Below, piece after piece: positions 1 to 5,786 of a DNA stretch of 15,132 bases. Numbering within the stretch: the first letter of the stretch is position 1; the number at the start of each line of letters is the position of its first letter. The stretch comes from Thiofilum sp039797965 (GTDB lineage: Bacteria > Pseudomonadota > Gammaproteobacteria > Thiotrichales > Thiotrichaceae). Location of the stretch: assembly GCA_039797965.1 (NCBI GenBank), contig JBDKGX010000061.1:1-15132 (forward strand). Direction: 5' to 3'. Under the pieces are notes generated by a model. That model ran no database searches. It saw only the letters and a program-made list of their open reading frames with translations, and was not told the origin of the DNA. Both the position numbers and the translations under genes were made by a program.

Positions 1-107
1 CGACTCAGACTGAGATGATTCGCCAAGCCTATGAACCCAATCTTGTTGCCCCTCTTGAAGTGGTCACACAAGAAGAATGGATTCGTGCCGCCGGTAAACG
101 CTCTTGA
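1..107 (+). CDS. prmA: Ribosomal protein L11 methyltransferase, C-terminal end (partial)
   Basis: Only the last 34 codons are present, in the frame that starts at base 3 and stops at TGA 105-107. The tail reads AYEPNLVAPLEVVTQEEWIR and then AAGKRS. It matches the end of E. coli PrmA as I remember it (an AY...F...V..KEEWCRITGRK pattern): an Ala-Tyr, a hydrophobic stretch, then Glu-Glu-Trp and a basic Gly-Lys-Arg end. PrmA is a cytoplasmic S-adenosylmethionine-dependent enzyme that trimethylates ribosomal protein L11. The catalytic domain lies outside the window. Finding it just before a zinc-ribbon/DUF3426 gene is a known gammaproteobacterial arrangement, which supports the call. The alternative is another short methyltransferase tail, which I think is unlikely. 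Confidence 0.75.
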   Translation, partial: TQTEMIRQAYEPNLVAPLEVVTQEEWIRAAGKRS

Positions 108-120
108 TCCAAGAGCGTTT
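96..120 (+). terminator. Perfect hairpin overlapping the prmA stop codon
   Basis: An 11-bp perfect inverted repeat (96-106 and 110-120) with a 3-nt loop contains the prmA stop codon. The arms read AAACGCTCTTG and CAAGAGCGTTT. The T-tract is only the three T of the right arm plus a broken run, so it is a weak intrinsic terminator or a 3'-end stabilising hairpin. It separates prmA from the next gene. Confidence 0.5.
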
Positions 121-191
121 ATAGATAGCAACTAATGAGGAGTCTTAGGCAACCTCAGTTAACGGATAAACACGAATGATGGCAGCCGCTC

Positions 192-953
192 ATGTATACA
201 CAATGCAGTAATTGTCACGCGACTTTTCGAGTCACTATGAAAGAACTTACCGCTGCTCAAGGTCTGCTACGCTGCGGTGAGTGCGATACTATTTTTGATG
301 CTATGAAAACCTTAAGTACTACTATGCCTGAAGAACGGCTTATTAGTAAAAATGCAGCATTACCTGCTAAATCCTCTGAACGCCCGTCGTTATGGGGCAA
401 AATAAAAAAAGCACTTACCTCAAAAAGCCAAAGTACTACTAGTTCTCCCCCCGCGACAACTACGTTACTACCCGCTGGGCGTCGTGAAAAAAAACGAGCT
501 AGTTGGTGGCTGGCGGCTAGTTTAATTTGCCTTACCTTATTGTTATTTCTACAGTTAATTTATAGTACTCGCTACTGGTTAGCTCAATACCCCGTCGCTC
601 AACCTGTTGTTAATGCCTTATGTCAGTGGGTGGATTGCAATCTAGATCAACGTGATTTAAAAAGTATCAAGATGTTGAGTCGTAATGTGTTTTCACATCC
701 CAACTCTCCTGAATTTTTGATCATTAAAGCATCCGTACAAAACGAAGCTACTTTTCCACAACAATACCCCTTTGTTGAAATTAGCTTCCTTAACAGTGCC
801 TCAGAGATAGTGGCATTAAGACGTTTTAAACCAGAGGAGTACTTAGACCCCAGTACAAATCCGGTGATGGAGCCTTTTCAACCTCATGAGCTGTCTTTAA
901 ACATTAAAGATCCAGGCCCCGATGCAGTACGCTTTCAATTTCGCTTTCTGTAA
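192..953 (+). CDS. MJ0042 zinc-ribbon / DUF3426 membrane protein
   Basis: The 253-residue protein opens with a zinc-ribbon of the MJ0042 type: Cys5-x2-Cys8 and Cys28-x2-Cys31, in the typical context M-x-T-x-C-x-x-C-x-x-x-F-x-V. A low-complexity Ser/Thr/Pro/Lys linker (about 60-100) leads to a basic stretch and one transmembrane helix at about 105-125 (SWWLAASLICLTLLLFLQLI). The C-terminal 130 residues resemble the DUF3426 domain, with a Cys-containing QWVDCNL segment followed by beta-rich sequence, and should lie in the periplasm. The zinc-ribbon should be cytoplasmic. The ribosome site before ATG 192 is poor, but the start fits the family exactly. Members often follow prmA in gammaproteobacteria, as here. 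Their function is not known; a sensor-like link across the membrane is only a guess. It holds four AGTACT words. Confidence 0.85.
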   Translation: MYTQCSNCHATFRVTMKELTAAQGLLRCGECDTIFDAMKTLSTTMPEERLISKNAALPAKSSERPSLWGKIKKALTSKSQSTTSSPPATTTLLPAGRREKKRASWWLAASLICLTLLLFLQLIYSTRYWLAQYPVAQPVVNALCQWVDCNLDQRDLKSIKMLSRNVFSHPNSPEFLIIKASVQNEATFPQQYPFVEISFLNSASEIVALRRFKPEEYLDPSTNPVMEPFQPHELSLNIKDPGPDAVRFQFRFL

Positions 954-1278
954 AAACGCTGCATGACCCTTCTTGCCTGATCAGGCTCTGACCTAGTAAA
1001 GGCTCTATACTCATTAGCACTTTTACATTCGGTGTACTATGCTTCGTATTTGAGTGACTTAATCTATTTTTACTTAAGAAAAACCCTTCAAAACTGATAT
1101 AAATAACATTACATTCACGAAATTTAGTCTATAATCGCGCGCCAAATAATAGAAGTTAGCTGCTGATTAAAAAATTTTCGTGGCGGCACACGGCCCGAAC
1201 AACTAAATAAAGAGCGTTAAAACTCAATATTCATAGGTGTCGCTTACGAAGTCGACTACCTTTTACATGGAGAACAAT
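954..1278 (+). other. Intergenic region with the dksA leader
   Basis: This 325-base AT-rich gap contains a perfect 12-bp palindrome GCCTGATCAGGC at 975-986, the likely dksA promoter near 1130, and a long untranslated leader of about 135 bases. An in-frame GTG at 1237 and an ATG at 1267 could extend dksA upstream, but neither has a good ribosome site. I see no RNA gene or clear terminator for the upstream gene. Confidence 0.5.
1130..1149 (+). promoter_or_regulatory. Likely dksA promoter with GC-rich discriminator
   Basis: A perfect TATAAT at 1130-1135 is followed directly by CGCGCGCC. No good -35 box lies 16-18 bases upstream; CATTAC or ATTACA is the best available. A strong -10 with a GC-rich discriminator is typical of promoters repressed by ppGpp and DksA, and E. 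coli dksA is known to be negatively autoregulated. Negative autoregulation here is inferred from that likeness. Transcription would start near 1142, giving a leader of about 135 bases. Confidence 0.55.
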
Positions 1279-1731
1279 ATGGCGTCTGATAATGTCACTT
1301 ACATGCTGAGAAAATCAGCTTTACCGGTAGAAGGCATTGAACCTTACATTCCTACTCCGGGTGAAGAGTATATGAATGAGGCTCAGGTTAAACATTTTCG
1401 GAACATTTTAGTGGCTTGGAAAAATGCACTAATGAAGGAAGTGGATCGCACTGTTGATCACATGAAAGAAGAAGCCAGTAACTTTTCTGACCCTGCTGAC
1501 CGCGCCACTCAAGAAGAAGAATTTGCCCTCGAACTGCGTGCTCGTGATCGTGAGCGTAAACTCATCCGCAAAATTGACAAAACCATTACTCGTCTTGATG
1601 AAGATGATTACGGTTATTGCGATGCTTGCGGTATTGAGATTGGTTTACAACGCTTAGAAGTTCGCCCTACGGCTGATTTATGTATCGACTGCAAAACCAC
1701 TCAGGAAATCAAAGAAAAACAACTCGCTTAA
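1279..1731 (+). CDS. dksA: RNA polymerase-binding transcription factor DksA
   Basis: DksA binds the secondary channel of RNA polymerase and, with ppGpp, lowers rRNA and raises amino-acid promoter activity. I choose ATG 1279 because GGAGA at 1269-1273 is well spaced from it. The 150-residue product then matches E. coli DksA (151) almost residue for residue. The upstream GTG 1237 would add 14 residues without a ribosome site. Seen directly: the GEEYMN motif, the coiled coil (about 33-108) with tip residues Asp71, Asp74 and Ala76 (DPADRA), and the four zinc-binding cysteines Cys114, Cys117, Cys135 and Cys138, all at the E. coli numbers, so it should be fully active. gluQRS follows after only 7 bases. 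Unlike most neighbours it contains no AGTACT. Confidence 0.97.
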   Translation: MASDNVTYMLRKSALPVEGIEPYIPTPGEEYMNEAQVKHFRNILVAWKNALMKEVDRTVDHMKEEASNFSDPADRATQEEEFALELRARDRERKLIRKIDKTITRLDEDDYGYCDACGIEIGLQRLEVRPTADLCIDCKTTQEIKEKQLA

Positions 1732-1738
1732 TGACAAG

Positions 1739-2644
1739 ATGCCCTACCTAGGACGCTTTGCCCCCTCTCCCACGGGGCCATTGCACTTTGGGTCGCTCGT
1801 GACTGCGGTGGCAAGTTATTTAGCCGCCCGCAGTCAACAAGGTCGCTGGTTAGTCCGTATTGAAGACCTTGATCCACCTCGTGTCCAACAAGGTGCTAGT
1901 GATTTAATCTTACGAACTTTAACAACCTATGGATTCGAGTGGGATGGTGAAGTCGTTTATCAAAGCTCGGCTAAATGTCAGAGGGCGTACACTGAAGCTC
2001 TACAACAATTAATGCCTTATATTTACCCCTGTTACTGCAGTCGCAAACAATTACAACACACCACTAAGCAAGGTCAGTTTGGCACTATTTACGCTGATAC
2101 TTGTCGGCATTTAACCAGTACTTTAAATAAACCTGCCGCTCTTAGAATCAAAACACCTGATCAGTCCTTTCGGTTTCACGATCAGATTTATGGTGAGTAC
2201 TCCCAACAACTTCATGCCGATATTGGTGATTTTGTTATTAAACGCGCCGACGGTTGGTGGGCTTATCAACTGGCAGTAGTCGTGGATGATGCTATCCAAG
2301 GTATTACTCACATTGTGCGGGGCGCTGATTTATTAGATAACACCCCCCGCCAATTATACTTGCAACAGTTATTGAATTATCCTCGCCCCCAGTACACTCA
2401 TATTCCCTTAGTACTCGATCAGCAAGGGCAAAAGCTCAGTAAACAAAGCTACGCCCCCGCTCTAGCTTTAGATGTACACACCATTCACACTAATATTTTC
2501 AAGGCGTTAGTTTTTTTAAAGCAATCTCCACCGAGTACTTTAATTCATGAATCGACTCAAACCTTATGGGATTGGGCGATTAAGCATTGGACTGTTCAAC
2601 TTTTAACTCATGACTACAGTCAGCCAACTAGAACAGTAAGCTAA
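1739..2644 (+). CDS. gluQ: Glutamyl-Q tRNA(Asp) synthetase
   Basis: GluQRS is a truncated glutamyl-tRNA synthetase that attaches glutamate to the queuosine base at the anticodon of tRNA(Asp) in the cytoplasm. At 301 residues it has the usual length and lacks an anticodon-binding domain. The HIGH-type motif is HFGS at 16-19, after RFAPSPTGPL, and the KMSKS-type motif is KLSKQ at 232-236. The zinc site seen in the family is present: Cys98, Cys100, Tyr118 and Cys122. The gene starts 7 bases after dksA, a pairing conserved in gammaproteobacteria. No convincing ribosome site precedes ATG 1739, so translation may be coupled to that of dksA. A hairpin with seven T residues follows the stop. Four AGTACT words lie in the gene. 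Confidence 0.95.
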   Translation: MPYLGRFAPSPTGPLHFGSLVTAVASYLAARSQQGRWLVRIEDLDPPRVQQGASDLILRTLTTYGFEWDGEVVYQSSAKCQRAYTEALQQLMPYIYPCYCSRKQLQHTTKQGQFGTIYADTCRHLTSTLNKPAALRIKTPDQSFRFHDQIYGEYSQQLHADIGDFVIKRADGWWAYQLAVVVDDAIQGITHIVRGADLLDNTPRQLYLQQLLNYPRPQYTHIPLVLDQQGQKLSKQSYAPALALDVHTIHTNIFKALVFLKQSPPSTLIHESTQTLWDWAIKHWTVQLLTHDYSQPTRTVS

Positions 2645-2667
2645 TATTCAAATACTTAATTTTCTCT

Positions 2668-2696
2668 AAAGTACTCGTTATGATGAGTCTTTTTTT
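2668..2696 (+). terminator. Probable intrinsic terminator after gluQRS
   Basis: AAAG-T-ACTC at 2668-2676 pairs with GAGT-CTTT at 2685-2692 (one bulged T), around an 8-base loop that can close further. A run of seven T (2690-2696) follows. The stem is AT-rich for a terminator, but position and T-run fit the end of the dksA-gluQRS unit. Its left arm contains an AGTACT word. Confidence 0.55.
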
Positions 2697-2733
2697 ACTA
2701 CTCCGCTTTATCCACCGCTAAGAGAACCACTAA

Positions 2734-3246
2734 ATGACCAGCCATTCTAGTAATACTTTTGAGTTGCCCTCCATGAAAAAAGCATTAGAAGCTTTTACTA
2801 ATGAAGCGTCAGCCAAACTCATCACAGAAGCGATGCAAGATGCCAATATTCTACCGATGCCGCATCCTGCCCCAGCACCTAACTCCATTGAGGTCATTTG
2901 TAGCTCAGAAAAAGCCATTGAAAACAACTATCAATCGTCCGCTATGCTCATGCGTCGCTTAGCGGAGTCCATTACTGAGTGGCGCAAACAACTACCTGAT
3001 CAGGTACAACCCGCCGTACTCGCTATTTTGCACGGTGGTTTACAAATTCGCGTACATCGTTTAGCACAAGAAAGTTTTCACGGCATTCGGATCGAGGGCA
3101 CTATGAACGGTAACCCTTGTATGCTCTTGGCACATCAAGCGACCGTACAAATGTTATGTTATGTAGAAAAAATCGACTCTAATCAACAGGAACAAAAGCC
3201 GCGTAAAATCGGCTTTATTATTGAGGGCGAAGAACGCGAAGTTTAA
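2734..3246 (+). CDS. Uncharacterised 170-residue protein
   Basis: I do not recognise this protein. It has no signal peptide or membrane segment and should be cytoplasmic. The N-terminal half looks helical (LPSMKKALEAFTNEASAKLI), followed by a short Pro-rich stretch at about 41-50 (LPMPHPAPAP). The C-terminal half looks like a compact alpha/beta domain, with HGGLQIRVHRLAQESFHGIR near 100-119 and a final strand (KIGFIIEGEE). ATG 2734 has a weak AAGAGAA upstream; a later ATG at 2773 has nothing better. It starts about 40 bases after the gluQRS terminator, so it is probably a separate unit, though no promoter is clear. Its TAA overlaps the stop of the convergent coiled-coil gene. It contains no AGTACT. 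It could be a partner of the coiled-coil protein, but tail-to-tail placement is weak evidence. Confidence 0.75.
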   Translation: MTSHSSNTFELPSMKKALEAFTNEASAKLITEAMQDANILPMPHPAPAPNSIEVICSSEKAIENNYQSSAMLMRRLAESITEWRKQLPDQVQPAVLAILHGGLQIRVHRLAQESFHGIRIEGTMNGNPCMLLAHQATVQMLCYVEKIDSNQQEQKPRKIGFIIEGEEREV

Positions 3247-5549
3247 ATGACTTGCATCAATTTCAGGGCAAACGCAAAAATCGCTGTTGCCCCTGCACCT
3301 GTCACCAATCCTGTTATTAAGCTATTTTTCTCACCTGAGCTTTGCCGAATCGCTATTTTATTAACCTTATCTAGCTGGCGATCACGAGTCGCAATCACTT
3401 GATCACGAGTGCGTAAATGCTCATCTCGTTGACTTATTTGCAATAAATAATCTTGAATACGTCCATCTTGATGTTGGATTTGCAAAGTCAAACGCTGTAA
3501 CTCATCGTTCAAATGGCGAATGTGAGTTTCTTTAGCCACTATCGTTTGATCACGCTCAGCAATCGTTTGATCGCGTTGTTGAATATGAAGTACTTGCTCC
3601 AATAGTTTTTGATCACGCTCTGCTAGTGATTGATCCCGATTTTGTAATTGGCGTTCACGCTCTTGAATGATTAAATCGCGCTCAGCAATCGTTTCCTCAC
3701 GCTTAGCAAGGGTTTGATCGCGCTCTTGAATGACAGTACCTAATTGTACTATTTGGCGATTTAGCTCATTCAAAACCGCTTCACGCTCGGCTAATTGTTT
3801 ATCCCGAACTTGAATGGTGTCATCGCGGGATTTAATCGTTTGCTCGCGGTGATTCAACTCCACATCACGCTCACTCAAGCTCTGATCGCGTTTATGAATA
3901 TCTGCTTGTAATTGTTGAACGGTAGTATCACGGGTCTGAATACTCTGATCACGCTCAGCTAAACTACTATCACGGCTAGTAATTTGGGTATTTAGTTGCT
4001 GAATAGTATGTTCACGTTCTGACACGGTATAGTCACGCATTTGAATGACCTTATCGCGTGCCTGAATATGATTGTCGCGAGCTTTCATCCCCTCCGCTAA
4101 TTCACTAATACTTTGCTCGCGAGTACTGAGTGTCTGATCGCGTTCGGTCAGGGTTTTATCACGATGTTGAACTTGTTGAGATAGCTCAATAACTTGAGCC
4201 TCACGTTTTTGAAGCTGTTGATCACGCCCAGTAATCGTTTCATCGCGAGTTTGAAGTTGTTGATCACGTAACTGTAATTGCTTATCACGCTCACGTAGTT
4301 GGAGTACTTGTGCTCCGATGCTTTGATCACGATCTTTTAAGGCTTCATCACGGGCTTTGAGTTGTTGATCACGCTCGGTTAGTTGGTTATCGCGTTGAGC
4401 AATAGTTTGGTCGCGCTTTTGCAATTGCTCGTCACGGGCTTTGACCTGATCATCATTTTGCACAATCCTCTGATCACGCAAACTGATTTTTTGATCACGT
4501 TCTGCCATTTGACTGTCACGAGTACTTAATTGCTCTTCTAACTCTTTAATAGCTTTGAGTTGATCAAAGCTCTGAGCATCTCGCTGGGCAATCGCTTGAT
4601 CACGTAGCTGTAATTGTTGGTCACGCTCACTTAAACTTAAATCACGTTTGGTTAACTGCTGATCACGCTGTCCAACATTATCATCACGCTCTGCTAGTTG
4701 GCGTTGTTGGGTAGAAAGGCGCGTATCACGTTCAGTCAACAATTGCTCTTTGCGAGCTAATACGTCTTCACGTGCTTGAATCTGTTTATCGCGCTCCGCA
4801 ATATTCTGATCACGCACCTGAATCTGTAGGTGTGCCTCCGCTAAACGACGATTGCGCTCCGCCATTTGCTCATCGCGTTCCGCTACGGTTTGATCACGCG
4901 TCGCTAGCTGTATATCACGCTCTTTCAGGAGTTTTTCTTGTTCTAACGTTTGGCGTGTGCGCTCTTGGAGTAACTGCTCTCGATCACTTAGCTGTTGATC
5001 TTTCTTAGCAACTGTATCATCGCGCCCTTGGAGGATTTTGTCTTTACTTTGAAGCGTTTGCTCAATACGAATGAGCGAACGATCTTTTTCTTCTACAGTC
5101 CGATCACGTTGCTGAATCAGAATCTCTTTTTCCTGCAGCAACTTTTCTAAATGCATCAGGGTTTTTTCTAATTCGCGTAACCGTACCTCTCGCTCATTAA
5201 TAATCCCGTCTTTAGTAGTTAAATAATCATCACGAGTCTGGATAGAAAGTACTTGTTTGTCTAAGCGAGTAATCAAACCCTGTAGTACTTGCTCTTTATC
5301 AGCTAAACGTTGATTGAGTTCTTTTAGTGCGGCATCGCGTTCATCAATACGCAGATCGCGAGTACGAATATGACCATCTTTTTCTGAGAGTGCCGACAAT
5401 AGATTTTGCAAGCGCTGTTCATAGCCAAACAGACGTTGTTCTAAGGTGCGTAAATTGTCTTTGAGCGCTAGCCTATCTTGGGCAGTTAAAGAGGCATTGG
5501 AGTCTAATTTGCTAATCAAATCCAAGTCTTGCTCATCCAGCTTTAGCAT
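3243..5549 (-). CDS. Giant heptad-repeat coiled-coil protein with C-terminal membrane anchor
   Basis: This 768-residue protein has three parts. Residues 1-56 are a helical, non-repeated head (LISKLDSNASLTAQDRLAL...). Residues 57-728 are 96 consecutive seven-residue units with no insertion or deletion; 51 of them begin Arg-Asp by hand count, and the fifth residue is Leu, Ile, Val or Met in about 94. A typical unit is RDQTIAE. Residues 743-768 form one hydrophobic helix (SLITGLVTGAGATAIFAFAL, then KLMQVI) at the very C-terminus, after a short polar linker. This predicts a parallel coiled-coil rod about 100 nm long (672 residues at 0.15 nm each), tail-anchored in the inner membrane with the rod in the cytoplasm. 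There is no signal peptide. A GGGAC at about 8 bases precedes ATG 5549. The function is unknown; a scaffold, spacer or polarity role is a guess. No family is recognised. Confidence 0.85.
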   Translation of the reverse strand: MLKLDEQDLDLISKLDSNASLTAQDRLALKDNLRTLEQRLFGYEQRLQNLLSALSEKDGHIRTRDLRIDERDAALKELNQRLADKEQVLQGLITRLDKQVLSIQTRDDYLTTKDGIINEREVRLRELEKTLMHLEKLLQEKEILIQQRDRTVEEKDRSLIRIEQTLQSKDKILQGRDDTVAKKDQQLSDREQLLQERTRQTLEQEKLLKERDIQLATRDQTVAERDEQMAERNRRLAEAHLQIQVRDQNIAERDKQIQAREDVLARKEQLLTERDTRLSTQQRQLAERDDNVGQRDQQLTKRDLSLSERDQQLQLRDQAIAQRDAQSFDQLKAIKELEEQLSTRDSQMAERDQKISLRDQRIVQNDDQVKARDEQLQKRDQTIAQRDNQLTERDQQLKARDEALKDRDQSIGAQVLQLRERDKQLQLRDQQLQTRDETITGRDQQLQKREAQVIELSQQVQHRDKTLTERDQTLSTREQSISELAEGMKARDNHIQARDKVIQMRDYTVSEREHTIQQLNTQITSRDSSLAERDQSIQTRDTTVQQLQADIHKRDQSLSERDVELNHREQTIKSRDDTIQVRDKQLAEREAVLNELNRQIVQLGTVIQERDQTLAKREETIAERDLIIQERERQLQNRDQSLAERDQKLLEQVLHIQQRDQTIAERDQTIVAKETHIRHLNDELQRLTLQIQHQDGRIQDYLLQISQRDEHLRTRDQVIATRDRQLDKVNKIAIRQSSGEKNSLITGLVTGAGATAIFAFALKLMQVI
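3366..5381 (-). repeat. 96 in-phase 21-bp repeats encoding heptads
   Basis: The DNA encoding residues 57-728 is a degenerate tandem array with a 21-base period. The most conserved part is the Arg-Asp-Gln codons, seen on the plus strand as TTGATCACG or TTGATCGCG. Units differ from one another at both DNA and protein level, so the array is old or under selection for the heptad pattern. It is not a recent expansion of identical units. Confidence 0.85.
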
Positions 5550-5786
5550 AAATACGTCCCAGTGGGGTTCTAAGAAAAAGGGTCAACAAATTTTGGCATA
5601 TTTAACACGGTTTAGCCATTTAGCGTTTGTTTTAGCCAAGCTTATGATGGAATAAGTCCTTGTAACACCAGCAGTCTTTATAAGTACTGGCTATTTATGC
5701 CTTGATTAATAATAGGTTACGATTACATCACTCACAAGAACGATTATGTAGCAGATAATAGACAGCCCCTTTAAAAATATTTACAA
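5550..5786 (-). other. Intergenic region between comEC and the coiled-coil gene
   Basis: These 237 bases follow the comEC stop and precede the coiled-coil gene on the same strand. They hold a promoter candidate (5709-5737), one AGTACT at 5684-5689 inside an imperfect hairpin (CCAG...CTGG arms), and a leader of about 150 bases. No clear comEC terminator was found. Confidence 0.4.
5709..5737 (-). promoter_or_regulatory. Promoter candidate for the coiled-coil gene
   Basis: Read on the minus strand, TTGTGA (5737-5732) and TATTAT (5714-5709) are separated by exactly 17 bases. Both boxes are close to the sigma-70 consensus. The leader would be about 150 bases long. This suggests the coiled-coil gene can be transcribed independently of the lol-comEC operon. 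Confidence 0.45.

Noticed and set aside
135..179. A 14-codon open frame between prmA and the zinc-ribbon gene
   Set aside because: It has no ribosome site and no sign of coding character. A leader peptide cannot be supported.
975..986. Perfect palindrome GCCTGATCAGGC as an operator
   Set aside because: It is a single copy, about 145 bases upstream of the dksA -10 box and not recognisable as a known binding site. It is noted only as part of the intergenic region.
1237..1278. A longer dksA starting at GTG 1237
   Set aside because: The extra 14 residues have no ribosome site and no counterpart in DksA. GGAGA before ATG 1279 gives the E. coli-like length.
3366..5381. A regularly repeated element that might be a CRISPR array or non-coding satellite
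   Set aside because: The 21-base period keeps one open frame of 768 codons, units vary in sequence, and there are no constant repeats with unique spacers. It is a coding heptad array.
3366..5381. Dense GATC sites (about 28 by hand count), suggesting a Dam/SeqA-type cluster
   Set aside because: GATC follows directly from the Asp-Gln codons GAT-CAA after Arg in the repeated motif. The enrichment is only about threefold and is explained by the protein.
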